Shown: piece after piece, positions 1-9,702 of the stretch
Numbering within the stretch: position 1 is the stretch's first letter
Layout: each line of letters begins with the position of its first letter
Assembly (NCBI RefSeq): GCF_001870485.1
Contig: NZ_MDKE01000066.1
Span: forward strand, 1-64,000
Reading direction: 5' to 3'
Source of the DNA: Oceanisphaera psychrotolerans
GTDB lineage: Bacteria > Pseudomonadota > Gammaproteobacteria > Enterobacterales > Aeromonadaceae
Length of the DNA: 64,000 nucleotides
The notes under the pieces: generated by a model
What the model was told of the DNA's origin: nothing
Seen by the model: only the letters and a program-made list of their open reading frames with translations
The model's database searches: none
Translations under genes and position numbers: made by a program

Positions 1-3000
1 CGGCGCATCATTGGCCGCATCCACGTTGACGGTCAGGGTGTAGCTGCTATCGCTGTACACCGTGCCGTCACTGACCTTGAAGCCAATCTCGCTGTAGTCG
101 TTGCCGCTCTCGTTCTCACCCGGCACGAAGCGCAGGTAACCGGCATCCAGGTCGGCCTTGCTGATCGCCTGGTTCAGCGTCACCGCCACCCAGTCACTGC
201 CGTCGAAGTACTCCAGGCTGCCGGCGGTTTCCAGACTGGTGATCTGCACACCGGCCAGGCTGTCGCCATCCACATCGGCGAAGCTGCCGAAATCATCGGC
301 GCCCAGCACCTTGGTGGTGTCTTCGACGGTGGTCACGCTGTCGTTGGTACTGCTCGGCACACTGTTCACCGAATCATTATCGGTAATGGTGGCGGTGCCG
401 GTAACGCCGGCTTCGTTGGTGACGGTGCCGAGGCCGGCAATGGCGCCGGAAATGGTGCCGGTGACCAGGGTAAAGGTTTCGGCGGGTTCGGCATCGCTGT
501 CATCTGTGGTGGCGACACGCAATTTGACCGAGGTCTCGCCGGCGGCGATGGTGACGTAGCCGGATACCGTACTCCAGCTGCTGCCGCCATCGGTCGAGAT
601 CTCCAGTGAACTGGCCGCTGCCGTGTCGCCATCGGTGCCGGTACCGATGGTGGCGGTGCCGCTATTCAGGGTCGGCGTGAAGCTGATGTCCGAAGGGCTG
701 GCCTTGTTCAGGCTGACGGTAAACTCGGCGTAGCCTCCTTCGGTGACCGTGGGGCTGGAAATGCTCAGCGTCGGGCGATCATCATCCAACGTCGGATAGT
801 CACCGTCCGTCGGATCTTTAGCGGTGCCGGTGGTATTGCTCTCCAGGTATACATCGCCATCGCCTTCATCGTTGATGGTACCGATTCCGGTGCTGACACT
901 GCCGTCTGTCGTGGCGACCAGGGTGAAGGATTCGTTACCCTCGTGCACCGCATCCTGGTTGACCGCTACCCGCACCAAAAATGCACCACTAGCCGACATC
1001 GTGACGGCACCGCCGTAAGGCTGCCAGCTGCTGCCGTCGAAATATTCGAGGGTACTGCCGATATCGGCACTCAGGCCGGTAAGGTCGGCCTTGGTGTCTC
1101 CCGCAGACAGGCCGGTGGTGTCGCTGAGCGTCAGTGACACCGATACCCCTTCAACACCGCTAACTGTAAACACCGCATAGGGGGAGGCTTCGTTGACGAA
1201 GACATTGCTCACCGCCACCACATCTCTGGCGCCCTGCACGGTAATGGTGAGCACGGCGGTATCGGACAGACCGGCTCCAGCCTGATCGGTGACGGTAAAG
1301 TTAAAGCTTTCGGTCAGGGTCTGGCCCGGCGCCAGGGCATTAACGGCGGCATTGTCCTGGTCGACCTCGTAGCTCCAGCTGCCGTCGGCATTGAGCGTCA
1401 AGGAGCCATAACTGCCGGCCAGCGCCGAGCCCAAAGAGCCGGCGGTGCCTTCGCCTTCGGTATTACCTATTCGAACCGCAGTCACCCTCAGATCCGCCGC
1501 CGCATCGTCGACATCAGTGTCGTTGGCCAGTACGTTGCCGCTGGGGTTGTAGCCGGGCGCGGTGTTGTTATTGCCACCGGCCTCGATGGCGGTTGCGCTG
1601 TCATCATTGGCCACCGGCGCGTCGTTGGCGCCATTGATGGTGATGGTCAGGGTGGCGCTGTCGGTGCCGGGACTAGAGCCGTTGGCAATGGTGTAGATAA
1701 AGGTTTCGGTCAGAGAATCGCCGCTGTTCAGCGCCTGAACGGCAGCAAGACTATTGTTCAGTACATAGCTGTAGCTGCCGTCGTCACTCAGGGTCAGAGT
1801 GCCGTACTGGCCGGTAATGACAGTATCGGTGGCCACAGCGGTTTCGCCAGCATCACCGGCAGAGCGGGCGAAGGTGACCGTATTACTGCCAACCGGTGTG
1901 GTATCGCCCGTTACCGAATCGGTCAGCACATTACCGGTGGGGTTGATGCCATCAGTGGCATTGGCCACTCCTCCGGCCTCGGTGGCGGTGGCGATATCGG
2001 CTACGGCGTTGGGGTCATTGCTGCCGGAACCGTAGACGATGATATTGAGAGTCGCGGAGCTGGTAGCACCGGCGGCGTCGCGCGCCGTGTAGGCGAAGGA
2101 CTCGGTGGCGGACTGTCCCTCGCTTAACGCCGAGTTATCTGCGAAGGGCGTATATACATAGCTGCCATCGGCATTGAGTACCAGGGTACCGTATTGGCCG
2201 GTAAGGGTGTCACCCAGAGCGGCGGAAAAGCTCAGGCTGTCGCCGTTGCTGCCAGTGATCACCTGGCTCAGTTCAATGGCGGTGATATTGCCGCTGTTGT
2301 CATAGCTCACGCTACTGACGGTGGTGCCGTCCGGTACACCACAGCCTGTTACCGACATACCTGCGGCAACCAAACCTGTGGTGATGGTCGGAGTCACGGT
2401 CGAGGTACCCGTGGCTTGGGAGCTGGTCACGGTGGCAGTTTTCATACTGCCCGTGACTTTACTAATCGCCTCATCATTGCCGGACGCAAAACCAACCATC
2501 TCGGCATCCAGCGAATCAATACTTACCTTTGAATTGGGATCGGATGGATTGGAAAGATAGTAGGCCGCAGTAGAAGACAAAGACACATAATAAGTGCCGG
2601 AAACACTGGGATCCTCGCTCGGATTTTCTGTCACCGTGATTAACGAGCCATCCGCTGCATGCAACGCACGGTAAGTACCGCCCACATTCAGATACAGGCT
2701 ATGTCCAGACTTAACCGCATTAAACCCGTTCTCTCCGGCAAACGTCAACTGCGACGCTGCCACATTATCGGTGACCGAACCGACGACCACATTGCCAGCC
2801 GGGGCATCGATGGTCAGGTTGTCGCCGTTGGCATCGGTATCGTTATCCAGCACGTTGCCGATGGCCTTTGAGCCGAGCGGATCGTCACTGGCATAGGCGT
2901 TAGTGGTGCGCAGTGATTCCTTGGCGCTGTTGTAGTCATCGGCGGCCACCGGCGCATCGTTGGCGCCGTTGATGGTAATGGTCAGGGTAGTGGTGGCGGC

Positions 3001-4470
3001 CAGACCTTCCTTGTCGTTAATGGTATAGATAAAGGTATCGGTCAGGCTGTCGCCGCTGCCCAGAGCCTGCACCTCGGCGCTGTTGCCGACTGTGTAGCTG
3101 TAGCTGCCGTCGGCTCCTATCACCAGGCTGCCATACTGGCCGAGTACACTGGTGCCATTGGCAGATGTGGTGCCCGAGGTCACCGTCTGGTTGGCGGCTG
3201 AGGTGCCCACCTGCACCAGTGTGATATCGTCGCCGCTGTCGGTATCAATGTCGTTGCCCAGCACATTGCCTGTAATGGCCGAGCCGCCCTCGGTGACGGT
3301 ATCGCTGTCTACTACCGCCACCGGAGCGCTGTTGCTACCTACCAGCGCATTCAGCGCCGAATCGACCCGGTCTGATGAAGAGCCGATATTGATCAGAGCA
3401 CCGTCACTGGCACCGCTGGTCAAGGTATTGAAATAGGCCTGATCCACCACCAGCACAAAGGCGCGGTTGTCGGTCACATCCCGATCGTTGTCCCGGTTGC
3501 CATCGGCCTGGGCCTTGGCCAGATCGGTAAAGTCGGCATCGGTCCAGAAATAGAACCCCTTGACCTCTCCCTGCACCTTGATCGGCCGGCTGACCCAGCC
3601 GTAATAATCGGTACCGTTGATGTTGATCGCCGTGGCCGACACATCGTTGCCGCTGAACAGCCGGCTGTCGAAGTTGTTGTCGTCAATAGTAACGGAGACC
3701 TGACCAGACTTGTAAATAAAGTCATGGGTGTTCGACTCCTTGCCCGCTGGGGTGGTTGCGGTGTTGACCTCATAAGCATTAACGAAGCTGTAGGTTGCGA
3801 ACTCCACTTCTACACTGACGCCGTCAATATCCAGCACCCCCCGACCATCGGAGGTGGTATCCGTCACAGCAGACCCGGTCACCGCCGCCGCAAAGCGTTC
3901 GCCCTCGTCGCCGGCGGTGTCGGCACCGTCATTGACCCGGGCGTCGATGCTGTGGCCGAACTCCTCGGCCAGTACCCGTGCCACCTCTGCGGTGTCTGCC
4001 CCCGCCTCAATCCAGTCCCGGTTCAGGTAGATCACCGCCGTGCCGTCCGGGCCCGCCGCGGCAAAGGCACCCAGCGCCCCCTGCATGGCGGCGTTGTCGA
4101 GCAGCTCTACCGTCACCTGCACCTGGCCGGACAGAATGGCCTGCCGCTCAGCTTCCATTGCCTGCAGCCAGGCCATGTCGATGTCGGTCTTGCCGCCATT
4201 GAACAGCGCAAACAGCTGCTCGGCGCTGGCCTCGGACAGATAATCCTTAATTTGCTGCTGGGCCTGCTCTGCCGCCGGCTGGCTCTGGCCATGAGCCACG
4301 GCCAGTGCAAAGAGCCCGTCTGCCGCTTCCGTTACCGCCAGATCCGCGCCGCTGTCCACCAGCGCATCGACCGTGGTATCCACCGCCGCACCGTCGAACA
4401 TCAGCCGGGGTTCGAGTTGCCATAACTGGGGGCCACTCGCCTGCAATTGGTTGTTTTTATCGGTAGACAT
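1..4470 (-). CDS. Giant LEPR-XLL / VCBS / Calx-beta repeat surface protein, 3' end beyond window
   Basis: This frame stays open from an ATG at 4470 to the window edge (1490 codons), so the C-terminus is missing. Residues about 17-26 read LEPRLMFDGA, the LEPR-XLL N-terminal motif of very large repeat proteins. Around residues 165-200 lie EEFGHSID and then DEGERFA, a conserved-looking polar block. From about residue 375 onward come VCBS/cadherin-like Ig repeats (NVLGNDIDTD, INGANDAPVA, repeated YGSLxxxADGSYSY), then two Calx-beta-like segments and another cadherin-like domain. Such proteins are usually exported by type 1 secretion and act as adhesins or biofilm matrix proteins. The TolC-like and HlyD-like genes directly upstream on the same strand support this. 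There is no classical signal peptide. Function as an adhesin is inferred from architecture. Confidence 0.85.
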   Translation of the reverse strand, partial: MSTDKNNQLQASGPQLWQLEPRLMFDGAAVDTTVDALVDSGADLAVTEAADGLFALAVAHGQSQPAAEQAQQQIKDYLSEASAEQLFALFNGGKTDIDMAWLQAMEAERQAILSGQVQVTVELLDNAAMQGALGAFAAAGPDGTAVIYLNRDWIEAGADTAEVARVLAEEFGHSIDARVNDGADTAGDEGERFAAAVTGSAVTDTTSDGRGVLDIDGVSVEVEFATYSFVNAYEVNTATTPAGKESNTHDFIYKSGQVSVTIDDNNFDSRLFSGNDVSATAININGTDYYGWVSRPIKVQGEVKGFYFWTDADFTDLAKAQADGNRDNDRDVTDNRAFVLVVDQAYFNTLTSGASDGALINIGSSSDRVDSALNALVGSNSAPVAVVDSDTVTEGGSAITGNVLGNDIDTDSGDDITLVQVGTSAANQTVTSGTTSANGTSVLGQYGSLVIGADGSYSYTVGNSAEVQALGSGDSLTDTFIYTINDKEGLAATTTLTITINGANDAPVAADDYNSAKESLRTTNAYASDDPLGSKAIGNVLDNDTDANGDNLTIDAPAGNVVVGSVTDNVAASQLTFAGENGFNAVKSGHSLYLNVGGTYRALHAADGSLITVTENPSEDPSVSGTYYVSLSSTAAYYLSNPSDPNSKVSIDSLDAEMVGFASGNDEAISKVTGSMKTATVTSSQATGTSTVTPTITTGLVAAGMSVTGCGVPDGTTVSSVSYDNSGNITAIELSQVITGSNGDSLSFSAALGDTLTGQYGTLVLNADGSYVYTPFADNSALSEGQSATESFAYTARDAAGATSSATLNIIVYGSGSNDPNAVADIATATEAGGVANATDGINPTGNVLTDSVTGDTTPVGSNTVTFARSAGDAGETAVATDTVITGQYGTLTLSDDGSYSYVLNNSLAAVQALNSGDSLTETFIYTIANGSSPGTDSATLTITINGANDAPVANDDSATAIEAGGNNNTAPGYNPSGNVLANDTDVDDAAADLRVTAVRIGNTEGEGTAGSLGSALAGSYGSLTLNADGSWSYEVDQDNAAVNALAPGQTLTESFNFTVTDQAGAGLSDTAVLTITVQGARDVVAVSNVFVNEASPYAVFTVSGVEGVSVSLTLSDTTGLSAGDTKADLTGLSADIGSTLEYFDGSSWQPYGGAVTMSASGAFLVRVAVNQDAVHEGNESFTLVATTDGSVSTGIGTINDEGDGDVYLESNTTGTAKDPTDGDYPTLDDDRPTLSISSPTVTEGGYAEFTVSLNKASPSDISFTPTLNSGTATIGTGTDGDTAAASSLEISTDGGSSWSTVSGYVTIAAGETSVKLRVATTDDSDAEPAETFTLVTGTISGAIAGLGTVTNEAGVTGTATITDNDSVNSVPSSTNDSVTTVEDTTKVLGADDFGSFADVDGDSLAGVQITSLETAGSLEYFDGSDWVAVTLNQAISKADLDAGYLRFVPGENESGNDYSEIGFKVSDGTVYSDSSYTLTVNVDAANDAP

Positions 4471-4517
4471 CTATCTGCTCCTTGATCTGTTTACCGGATG
4501 ACGGCACGACGCGTGAT

Positions 4518-5327
4518 TCACTGTGTCGGTACTTCCGATGCGGATTCGGGTGTAAGTTCGGGTGGCGCAATTTGAATCTGACCGCTCATGCCGGCCAGCA
4601 ATTCCTCGAATTGTCCGTCAATCACCGCCACGGCCTTGACCGACTGGCTCAGGGGATCGACCCGGGCGGCAGTATATCTGAGCTTGACCGGATAGGTTTT
4701 GCCGGTGTCCTCTATCTGTACCGCGAAGTTATGGCCGGGTTTGAACCAGCCAAGCCAGCGCGAGGGCACGATAAACTCCAGCTCCAGTGCGCTGTCATCG
4801 AGAATGTCCAGCAACGGTTGCCCGGCCTGCACAAACTCCTGCTCCCGCGCCCGCTGCTCGCCGATGGAACCGGCATAGGGGGCATCGATGGTGCAGCTCT
4901 TGATGGTGGCATCGAGATAGGCAATATCGGCCTGCGCCTTGGCCACCTCTATCAAGCTGTTGTTGAGCTCGACGCTGCCGATGGCGTTAAGGTCTGCCAT
5001 GCGCTGGTTGCCGGTATGGGTATTCTTGGCGCCGGCAAGCTGGGCCCGGGCTTTCTGCAACTGGGCCGCCTGCAGCGCACAGTCGAATTCCACCAGCCGC
5101 TGGCCCTTTTCTACCCGCTGACCTTCACGCACCGAAATGCGCTTGATCTTGCCCCCCTGCTCGGCAGCCAGGGTGGCATAACGAACAGGACTCAACTGGG
5201 CGCGCAACTCGTTGTGCTCGAGCGAGAACTCACTCTGCGCCTGCACCGGCAGCACCAGAGAAGAGGCCAGCAACATCGAGGCCAGCCCGGCGTATCGCCG
5301 CTGAATCGTGATATTGACGAACATCAA
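4518..5327 (-). CDS. HlyD-type periplasmic adaptor (membrane fusion protein)
   Basis: A 269-residue protein with an N-terminal signal or anchor segment (about residues 10-30, ending near VQAQS). A biotinyl-lipoyl-like half motif (GGKIKRISVREGQRVEKGQ) is followed by a short coiled coil (LQKARAQLAGAK) and the second lipoyl half (TIDAPYAGSIGEQ), then a beta-barrel region. This is the order of HlyD/RND adaptors, although the protein is shorter than usual (350-450 residues). It starts 6 bp after the TolC-like gene and ends about 50 bp before the giant repeat protein, so the three genes are probably one operon exporting that protein. No ABC ATPase or RND pump accompanies it inside the window. Confidence 0.85.
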   Translation of the reverse strand: MMFVNITIQRRYAGLASMLLASSLVLPVQAQSEFSLEHNELRAQLSPVRYATLAAEQGGKIKRISVREGQRVEKGQRLVEFDCALQAAQLQKARAQLAGAKNTHTGNQRMADLNAIGSVELNNSLIEVAKAQADIAYLDATIKSCTIDAPYAGSIGEQRAREQEFVQAGQPLLDILDDSALELEFIVPSRWLGWFKPGHNFAVQIEDTGKTYPVKLRYTAARVDPLSQSVKAVAVIDGQFEELLAGMSGQIQIAPPELTPESASEVPTQ

Positions 5328-5333
5328 TCGGTC

Positions 5334-6869
5334 TTACTCCTTGCCGGGCCGGACAACCCGCACCGGTCCAATCGGTTTCAGACCGGTATCGAGCCAGCCC
5401 TGCACCCGGGTCCGCAGCTCGGCCAGGCTGAGGCCGTCGACACTGGCGTTCAGCTCCGGCTCCATTCCCAGGCTGGACTGCAGCCGGCCGATGGACTCCT
5501 GCACCTTGGCCATGGACTGGTAACGCCTTAACTCGCTCAGAATGGAGGTGACGTTGGCCGCAATCAGGGTCTGTTCCCCGATCAGGTTGCTCTGCGCCTT
5601 GCTGCTGGTAATGGCCTCGAGCTGCGCATCCACCTGATAGAGCTGATCGGCGCGGGTAAACTGGCGCAGAGAGTCGTTGTATTGATGCCGCGCCAGATGC
5701 ACCTGGGTCAGCACCGACATCTGCAGCGCCATGCGCCGGGCTTCGGCCAGGGCTTCGTTTTTCTCTGCGGCCCGCATCCGGCTGGGGGCCGAGATCAGGT
5801 TGAAGAGGTTGGCGCTGACCCGCATGCCGGCGGTGCGCCACTGCTCGTCGAGCAGGAAGCGGTCGTCGTCATAATTCAGGCCGTACTCGAAGCTGATCCC
5901 CGGCAGCAAACTCAGCAACGCCTTGCGGGTGTCCTGGGCGGCGATGCGCACGTTGTAGAACTGCTCGCGCAAATCGGCATTCTGCACCAGGGCCTGGGCT
6001 TCCAGTACCGCCATGTCGACCTCGAGCGGCTGTACCTCGACCTCGGGTTCCTGCAGTTTGAAGCGGGTACCGGGCAACAGCCCGATCAGGCTGCTCAGCT
6101 CGATACGGGCGCTGGCCATCTCGCGCTCCACGCTTTCAAGCAGGCGAAGGCTTTCCAGCAGGTTGCGCTGAAATCGCAGAGATTCATCGGGGGTGCTCAC
6201 CCGTTCCTTGCTCAGTCGGTAAGAGTCCTGCAAGGCCTGCTCGGCGGTGCCGATGGTGTGTCGGACCCGCTCATTCAACTTTTCTGCCGCCACCGCCCGC
6301 CAGTAGGCGGTGCGTACGTTCTGGATCAGGGTGTGCATCGCCTTGCGGCGACGTTCGTTGGCGATCAGCAGCTTGTCACCGTTCTGCTTGGCGGTGTAGT
6401 AACTGGCACCGAAGTCGAGCAGGTTCCACGACAGGGTCAGGTCGGCCGTGGTATGGGACTTTTCGGAAGACACATCCAGCTCGGAGCTGTTGCTTTCCTG
6501 GAACTCGGAAGGATTATCGAGCAGGGCGGAATAGCGCGCGCTGTAGTCATCCCGCGAGCTGTAACCGGCATTGGCCAGCAACTTGGGCAGCATGTCGTAG
6601 TTGCCCGCCTCCAGCTGCTTCGATGCCAGCGATTGCTCCATCAGCCGGACCCGCTGATCCAGGTTGTATTTCAGGGCCCGGGCAATGGCTTCATCCAGGG
6701 TGATAATGTCGCCGTGCGGCTCCATATCTGCAAAGGCGGCGCTGCGATCGGCCTCGTTGATGCGGGAAATGTCGGCCTGGCTGAAGTCCTGGGGTGCAAC
6801 GGTACAACCGGTCAGGGTAGCGACGATGATCAGAGTAAGCGGCTTGATACGGGAAACGGTTTTAGGCAT
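5334..6869 (-). CDS. TolC-like outer membrane efflux lipoprotein
   Basis: The protein has 511 residues from the ATG at 6869, which is preceded by an AGGAAG-like ribosome site. An upstream in-frame extension to 6941 was not used. The N-terminus has a lipobox (VATLTGC), so the protein is predicted to be an outer-membrane lipoprotein. The remainder is the duplicated helical outer membrane efflux protein architecture, with long alpha-helical stretches such as ALKYNLDQRVRLMEQSLA and AEKNEALAEARRMALQMSVL. It is first in a probable operon with a HlyD-like adaptor and the LEPR-XLL protein. Its likely role is the outer-membrane channel for that protein. Confidence 0.87.
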   Translation of the reverse strand: MPKTVSRIKPLTLIIVATLTGCTVAPQDFSQADISRINEADRSAAFADMEPHGDIITLDEAIARALKYNLDQRVRLMEQSLASKQLEAGNYDMLPKLLANAGYSSRDDYSARYSALLDNPSEFQESNSSELDVSSEKSHTTADLTLSWNLLDFGASYYTAKQNGDKLLIANERRRKAMHTLIQNVRTAYWRAVAAEKLNERVRHTIGTAEQALQDSYRLSKERVSTPDESLRFQRNLLESLRLLESVEREMASARIELSSLIGLLPGTRFKLQEPEVEVQPLEVDMAVLEAQALVQNADLREQFYNVRIAAQDTRKALLSLLPGISFEYGLNYDDDRFLLDEQWRTAGMRVSANLFNLISAPSRMRAAEKNEALAEARRMALQMSVLTQVHLARHQYNDSLRQFTRADQLYQVDAQLEAITSSKAQSNLIGEQTLIAANVTSILSELRRYQSMAKVQESIGRLQSSLGMEPELNASVDGLSLAELRTRVQGWLDTGLKPIGPVRVVRPGKE

Positions 6870-7041
6870 AGAGATGGTTTCTTCCTGAATTGTGATAATC
6901 CTGACGCGGGTATGGTGTTGATACGCGGTCACATACCACACCCGGTTCTGTCGCCGATACCGCCATCAGGACCAACCCGATAGGATACCTTCTTTAGTGA
7001 CGGCCGCCGTCGTATAACGAAGACCAATATGAGTACAAAGC

Positions 7042-7047
7042 ATTATA
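7042..7047 (-). promoter_or_regulatory. Candidate -10 element for the TolC-adaptor-adhesin operon
   Basis: Reading the minus strand, TATAAT occurs 170 bp upstream of the TolC-like start, inside an unusually AT-rich stretch (about 7000-7135) of this GC-rich region. A weak -35-like GGGACA lies 15 bp further upstream. The AT-rich leader of about 285 bp between 6870 and 7156 contains no gene. Confidence 0.35.
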
Positions 7048-7156
7048 CAGCAAGAACAGAAATGTCCCATTATTGAGACAGCATTAATCCTTGTGGTTAT
7101 TAATGACTTTGTAAATAGACCATTTCGAATTATGGGATCGCCGGCGGCAAATTCAT

Positions 7157-7891
7157 TCAGCGCGAAAACTGCGCGTAGATGGGATTGTGGTCCGACACCG
7201 TGGGGGTATTGATGGCGGTGGCGGAGTGCAGGGTCAGATCCCGGTAGAAGATAAAGTCCAGCGGCTGACGCAGGTAGCTCTTGATGTGATGGGCGTCTTC
7301 CATCACCGCCTGCTGCAACCCCATGGCCCGGCAGAAGTCGGCTAGATAACGGCGCCGTGACCGGCTCCAGACGTTGAAGTCGCCGGCCACAATCAGCGGC
7401 CCCCGGTGTTGCAGCAGGGCCTGCCGGAGCGCGGCAATTTCGTGGTAAAAATGGCCGTGGCGCACGAAGTTGATGGCGTGAATATTGGCCACCAGCAGGG
7501 TCTCGCCGCCACTCAGTGGGTGATGGGTAAGGATCTGGCTTTTGTGGGTGGCGAACCGCAGCTCCCGGCGGTAACTGAGCAAGGCCGTAATGTCGTTGAA
7601 GGCGCACTGGCCGGCGGTGAGCACCCCGAACAGATGCGACGGCGTCTGGATATTGGGCGAGACCGCATAAGACCAGCCGTCCAGCTGCAGCCGATGGCTC
7701 AGGGCCAGCTTGGCCTCCTGCAACAGCAGCAGCCGGGTAGGAAATTTCGCCAGCAGCTGGGTCAGGCACAGCTGAAATTCGGAACTCAGGGTCAGTTTCT
7801 GGGTATTCCAGCACATCACGCCCAGCCGGTCGCCATCCAGCGGCTGATGCTGATGAACAAGCTGATGCGGCATGACGCGGGGGCGAAGCAT
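7157..7891 (-). CDS. Endonuclease/exonuclease/phosphatase (EEP) family protein
   Basis: Motifs of the EEP fold appear in order: CWNTQK near the N-terminus, the metal-binding glutamate in LLLLQEAK, a central HAINF, GDFN (Asp/Asn of the active site) and the C-terminal SDHNPI with the catalytic Asp-His. The start at 7891 (MLRPRVMPHQ) has an AGGATG-like ribosome site 7 bp upstream; an in-frame extension to 7948 lacks one. The length of 244 residues is typical for small soluble members. The substrate cannot be told from sequence, since the family includes DNA repair nucleases, sphingomyelinases and phosphatases. It is divergent from the BCCT transporter. Confidence 0.85.
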   Translation of the reverse strand: MLRPRVMPHQLVHQHQPLDGDRLGVMCWNTQKLTLSSEFQLCLTQLLAKFPTRLLLLQEAKLALSHRLQLDGWSYAVSPNIQTPSHLFGVLTAGQCAFNDITALLSYRRELRFATHKSQILTHHPLSGGETLLVANIHAINFVRHGHFYHEIAALRQALLQHRGPLIVAGDFNVWSRSRRRYLADFCRAMGLQQAVMEDAHHIKSYLRQPLDFIFYRDLTLHSATAINTPTVSDHNPIYAQFSR

Positions 7892-8066
7892 AATCGAACA
7901 TCCTGCCTTGTCGGGAATCTCGTTCCATCTTAGCAGAAGGGCCCGCAAATCTTCCCTCTGCTTTATTCCAGATCTACGCCATTTATTGCCAAATTTCGGC
8001 CAAACTTCACTTTTTAGTGCTGTTTATGTATCATTGGCGCGTTCATACATTGAACAAAGTGAATTG

Positions 8067-9629
8067 ATGAAACCTCCCGAATCTCGTGTTTCCGAACGAC
8101 GCCTCGTCGCCAGCCTCAGCGGCGGCTTCCTGCTCCTCTTCGTCGCGCTCGCCCTTTTCGACCTGCAACAAATGACTCACTGGATCAACCTCAGCTTCGC
8201 CTGGGTCGTCGATCTGTTTGGTCCTCTGTGGCAGGTCTGGATGCTGGCCAACCTGCTGGTGGCCCTGGTGCTGGGCTTTACCCGCTATGGCGATGTCCGC
8301 CTGGGGGGCAATGTGCGCCCCGACAGCTCGACCTTTCGCTGGCTGGCGGTGATCATGTGCACCCTGCTGGCCGGTGGCGGCGTGTTCTGGTCGGCAGCCG
8401 AGCCCATGTACCATTACATGACCACGCCGCCGAACTTCGCGGATGCCGAGTCCGGCGTCTCGCCGGTGTCGGCGGCGCTGGCCCAGACCTTTCTGCACTG
8501 GGGCTTTCTGGCATGGGCTTCGCTCGGCACCTTGTCGGCGGTGGTGGTGGTCTATGCCCACTATCACAAGGGCCTGGCCATGCGGCCGCGTACCCTGCTC
8601 TACCCGCTGATGGGTGAACGTATCGAAACCCACTGGCTGGGCACCCTGGCCGATGTGGTGTCCATTATCGCGGTGGCCGCGGGCACCATAGGCCCCATCG
8701 GTTTCCTCGCCACCCAGCTGGGCTTCAGCTTCGAGTCGCTGCTGGGCTGGGACAACGACTACGGCCTGCAGCTGGCGGTACTCGGCGGCCTGGTGGCCAT
8801 TTACACCCTGTCGGCTTCAACGGGGATTGAAAAGGGCATCCAGTGGCTGTCCAGCGCCAATGTGGTGCTGGCGGTAATCTTGCTGGCCACCATCCTGCTG
8901 GCAGGGCCCGGCAACTTCATTGTCGACTCCTTCCTCAACGGCATGGGTGTTTATCTGCAGGACTTCATGCCGATGGCGCTCAACCGGCAGGACGATGCCT
9001 GGCTGGGCTGGTGGACGGTGTTCTTCTGGGGCTGGTTTATCGGTTATGGCCCCATGATGGCGCTCTTTATCGCCCGTATCTCCCGCGGCCGCACCCTGCG
9101 CGAGCTGGTGATGGCGGTGGCGGTCATGGCCCCGCTGGTGACCAACTTCTGGTTTGCCAGCCTCGGTGGGGCCGGCATCTTCTACGAGCAGGCCGTACCG
9201 GGTGTGGTGTCCCAGCCGCTGCAGGATGGCGGCTTGCCGGCGGCCCTGCTGGCGGTAACCCAGCAGCTGCCGCTGGCGGAGCTGATGGTGCCGGCTTTCC
9301 TGCTGCTGACGGTGATCTTCGTCGCCACCACCGGTGACTCCATGGCCTATTCCATCGCCATGGCCATCAGCGGCAGTCATACGCCTCGCACCCGGGATCG
9401 TATTTTCTGGGCGCTGACCATGGGCCTGGTGGCGGCGGTCTTGCTGAGAATGGGCGAAGGCGGCATCAACGCCCTGCAGTCCTTCATCGTGATCACGGCG
9501 GCACCGGTATCGCTGCTGCTGTTGCCGGTGATCTGGACCGGCCCCAAGGTGGCCCACGCCATGGCCTATGAGCAGGGCATCGTCACCCACCGGGTGCGCA
9601 GCGAAGAGCTGACCAACCCCGCGTCCTGA
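8067..9629 (+). CDS. BCCT family osmolyte (betaine/carnitine/choline) transporter
   Basis: A 520-residue protein with about twelve hydrophobic segments. The BCCT signature region is clear: WWTVFFWGWFIGYGPMMALF followed by IARISRGRTLRELV. The tryptophan-rich TM8 segment supplies the aromatic box for quaternary amines in characterised members. The start at 8067 (MKPPESRVSERR) was chosen because it begins just before the first membrane helix; upstream in-frame codons have no support. A strong terminator follows the stop codon. Substrate choice between glycine betaine, choline and related compounds cannot be decided here. Confidence 0.92.
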   Translation: MKPPESRVSERRLVASLSGGFLLLFVALALFDLQQMTHWINLSFAWVVDLFGPLWQVWMLANLLVALVLGFTRYGDVRLGGNVRPDSSTFRWLAVIMCTLLAGGGVFWSAAEPMYHYMTTPPNFADAESGVSPVSAALAQTFLHWGFLAWASLGTLSAVVVVYAHYHKGLAMRPRTLLYPLMGERIETHWLGTLADVVSIIAVAAGTIGPIGFLATQLGFSFESLLGWDNDYGLQLAVLGGLVAIYTLSASTGIEKGIQWLSSANVVLAVILLATILLAGPGNFIVDSFLNGMGVYLQDFMPMALNRQDDAWLGWWTVFFWGWFIGYGPMMALFIARISRGRTLRELVMAVAVMAPLVTNFWFASLGGAGIFYEQAVPGVVSQPLQDGGLPAALLAVTQQLPLAELMVPAFLLLTVIFVATTGDSMAYSIAMAISGSHTPRTRDRIFWALTMGLVAAVLLRMGEGGINALQSFIVITAAPVSLLLLPVIWTGPKVAHAMAYEQGIVTHRVRSEELTNPAS

Positions 9630-9657
9630 CCACGACGCTGCTCCAAAAGGTAACGAC

Positions 9658-9684
9658 AACAAGGGCCTCCATGGCCCTTGTTTT
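9658..9684 (+). terminator. Intrinsic terminator after the BCCT gene
   Basis: A perfect 10-bp stem AACAAGGGCC / GGCCCTTGTT with a TCCAT loop is followed by TTTT. It lies between convergent genes and may work in both directions. Confidence 0.85.
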
Positions 9685-9702
9685 CATTCCCCGCCCGGCG
9701 TT

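Noticed and set aside
1-4470. CRISPR-like repetition within the adhesin
   Set aside because: Repeats are long, divergent and protein-coding (VCBS/Ig domains), not short direct repeats with spacers.
5682-6983. Long plus-strand open frame of about 433 codons opposite the TolC-like gene
   Set aside because: It is the antisense of a clear TolC-family protein in high-GC DNA, with His/Gly/Gln-rich composition and no domain.
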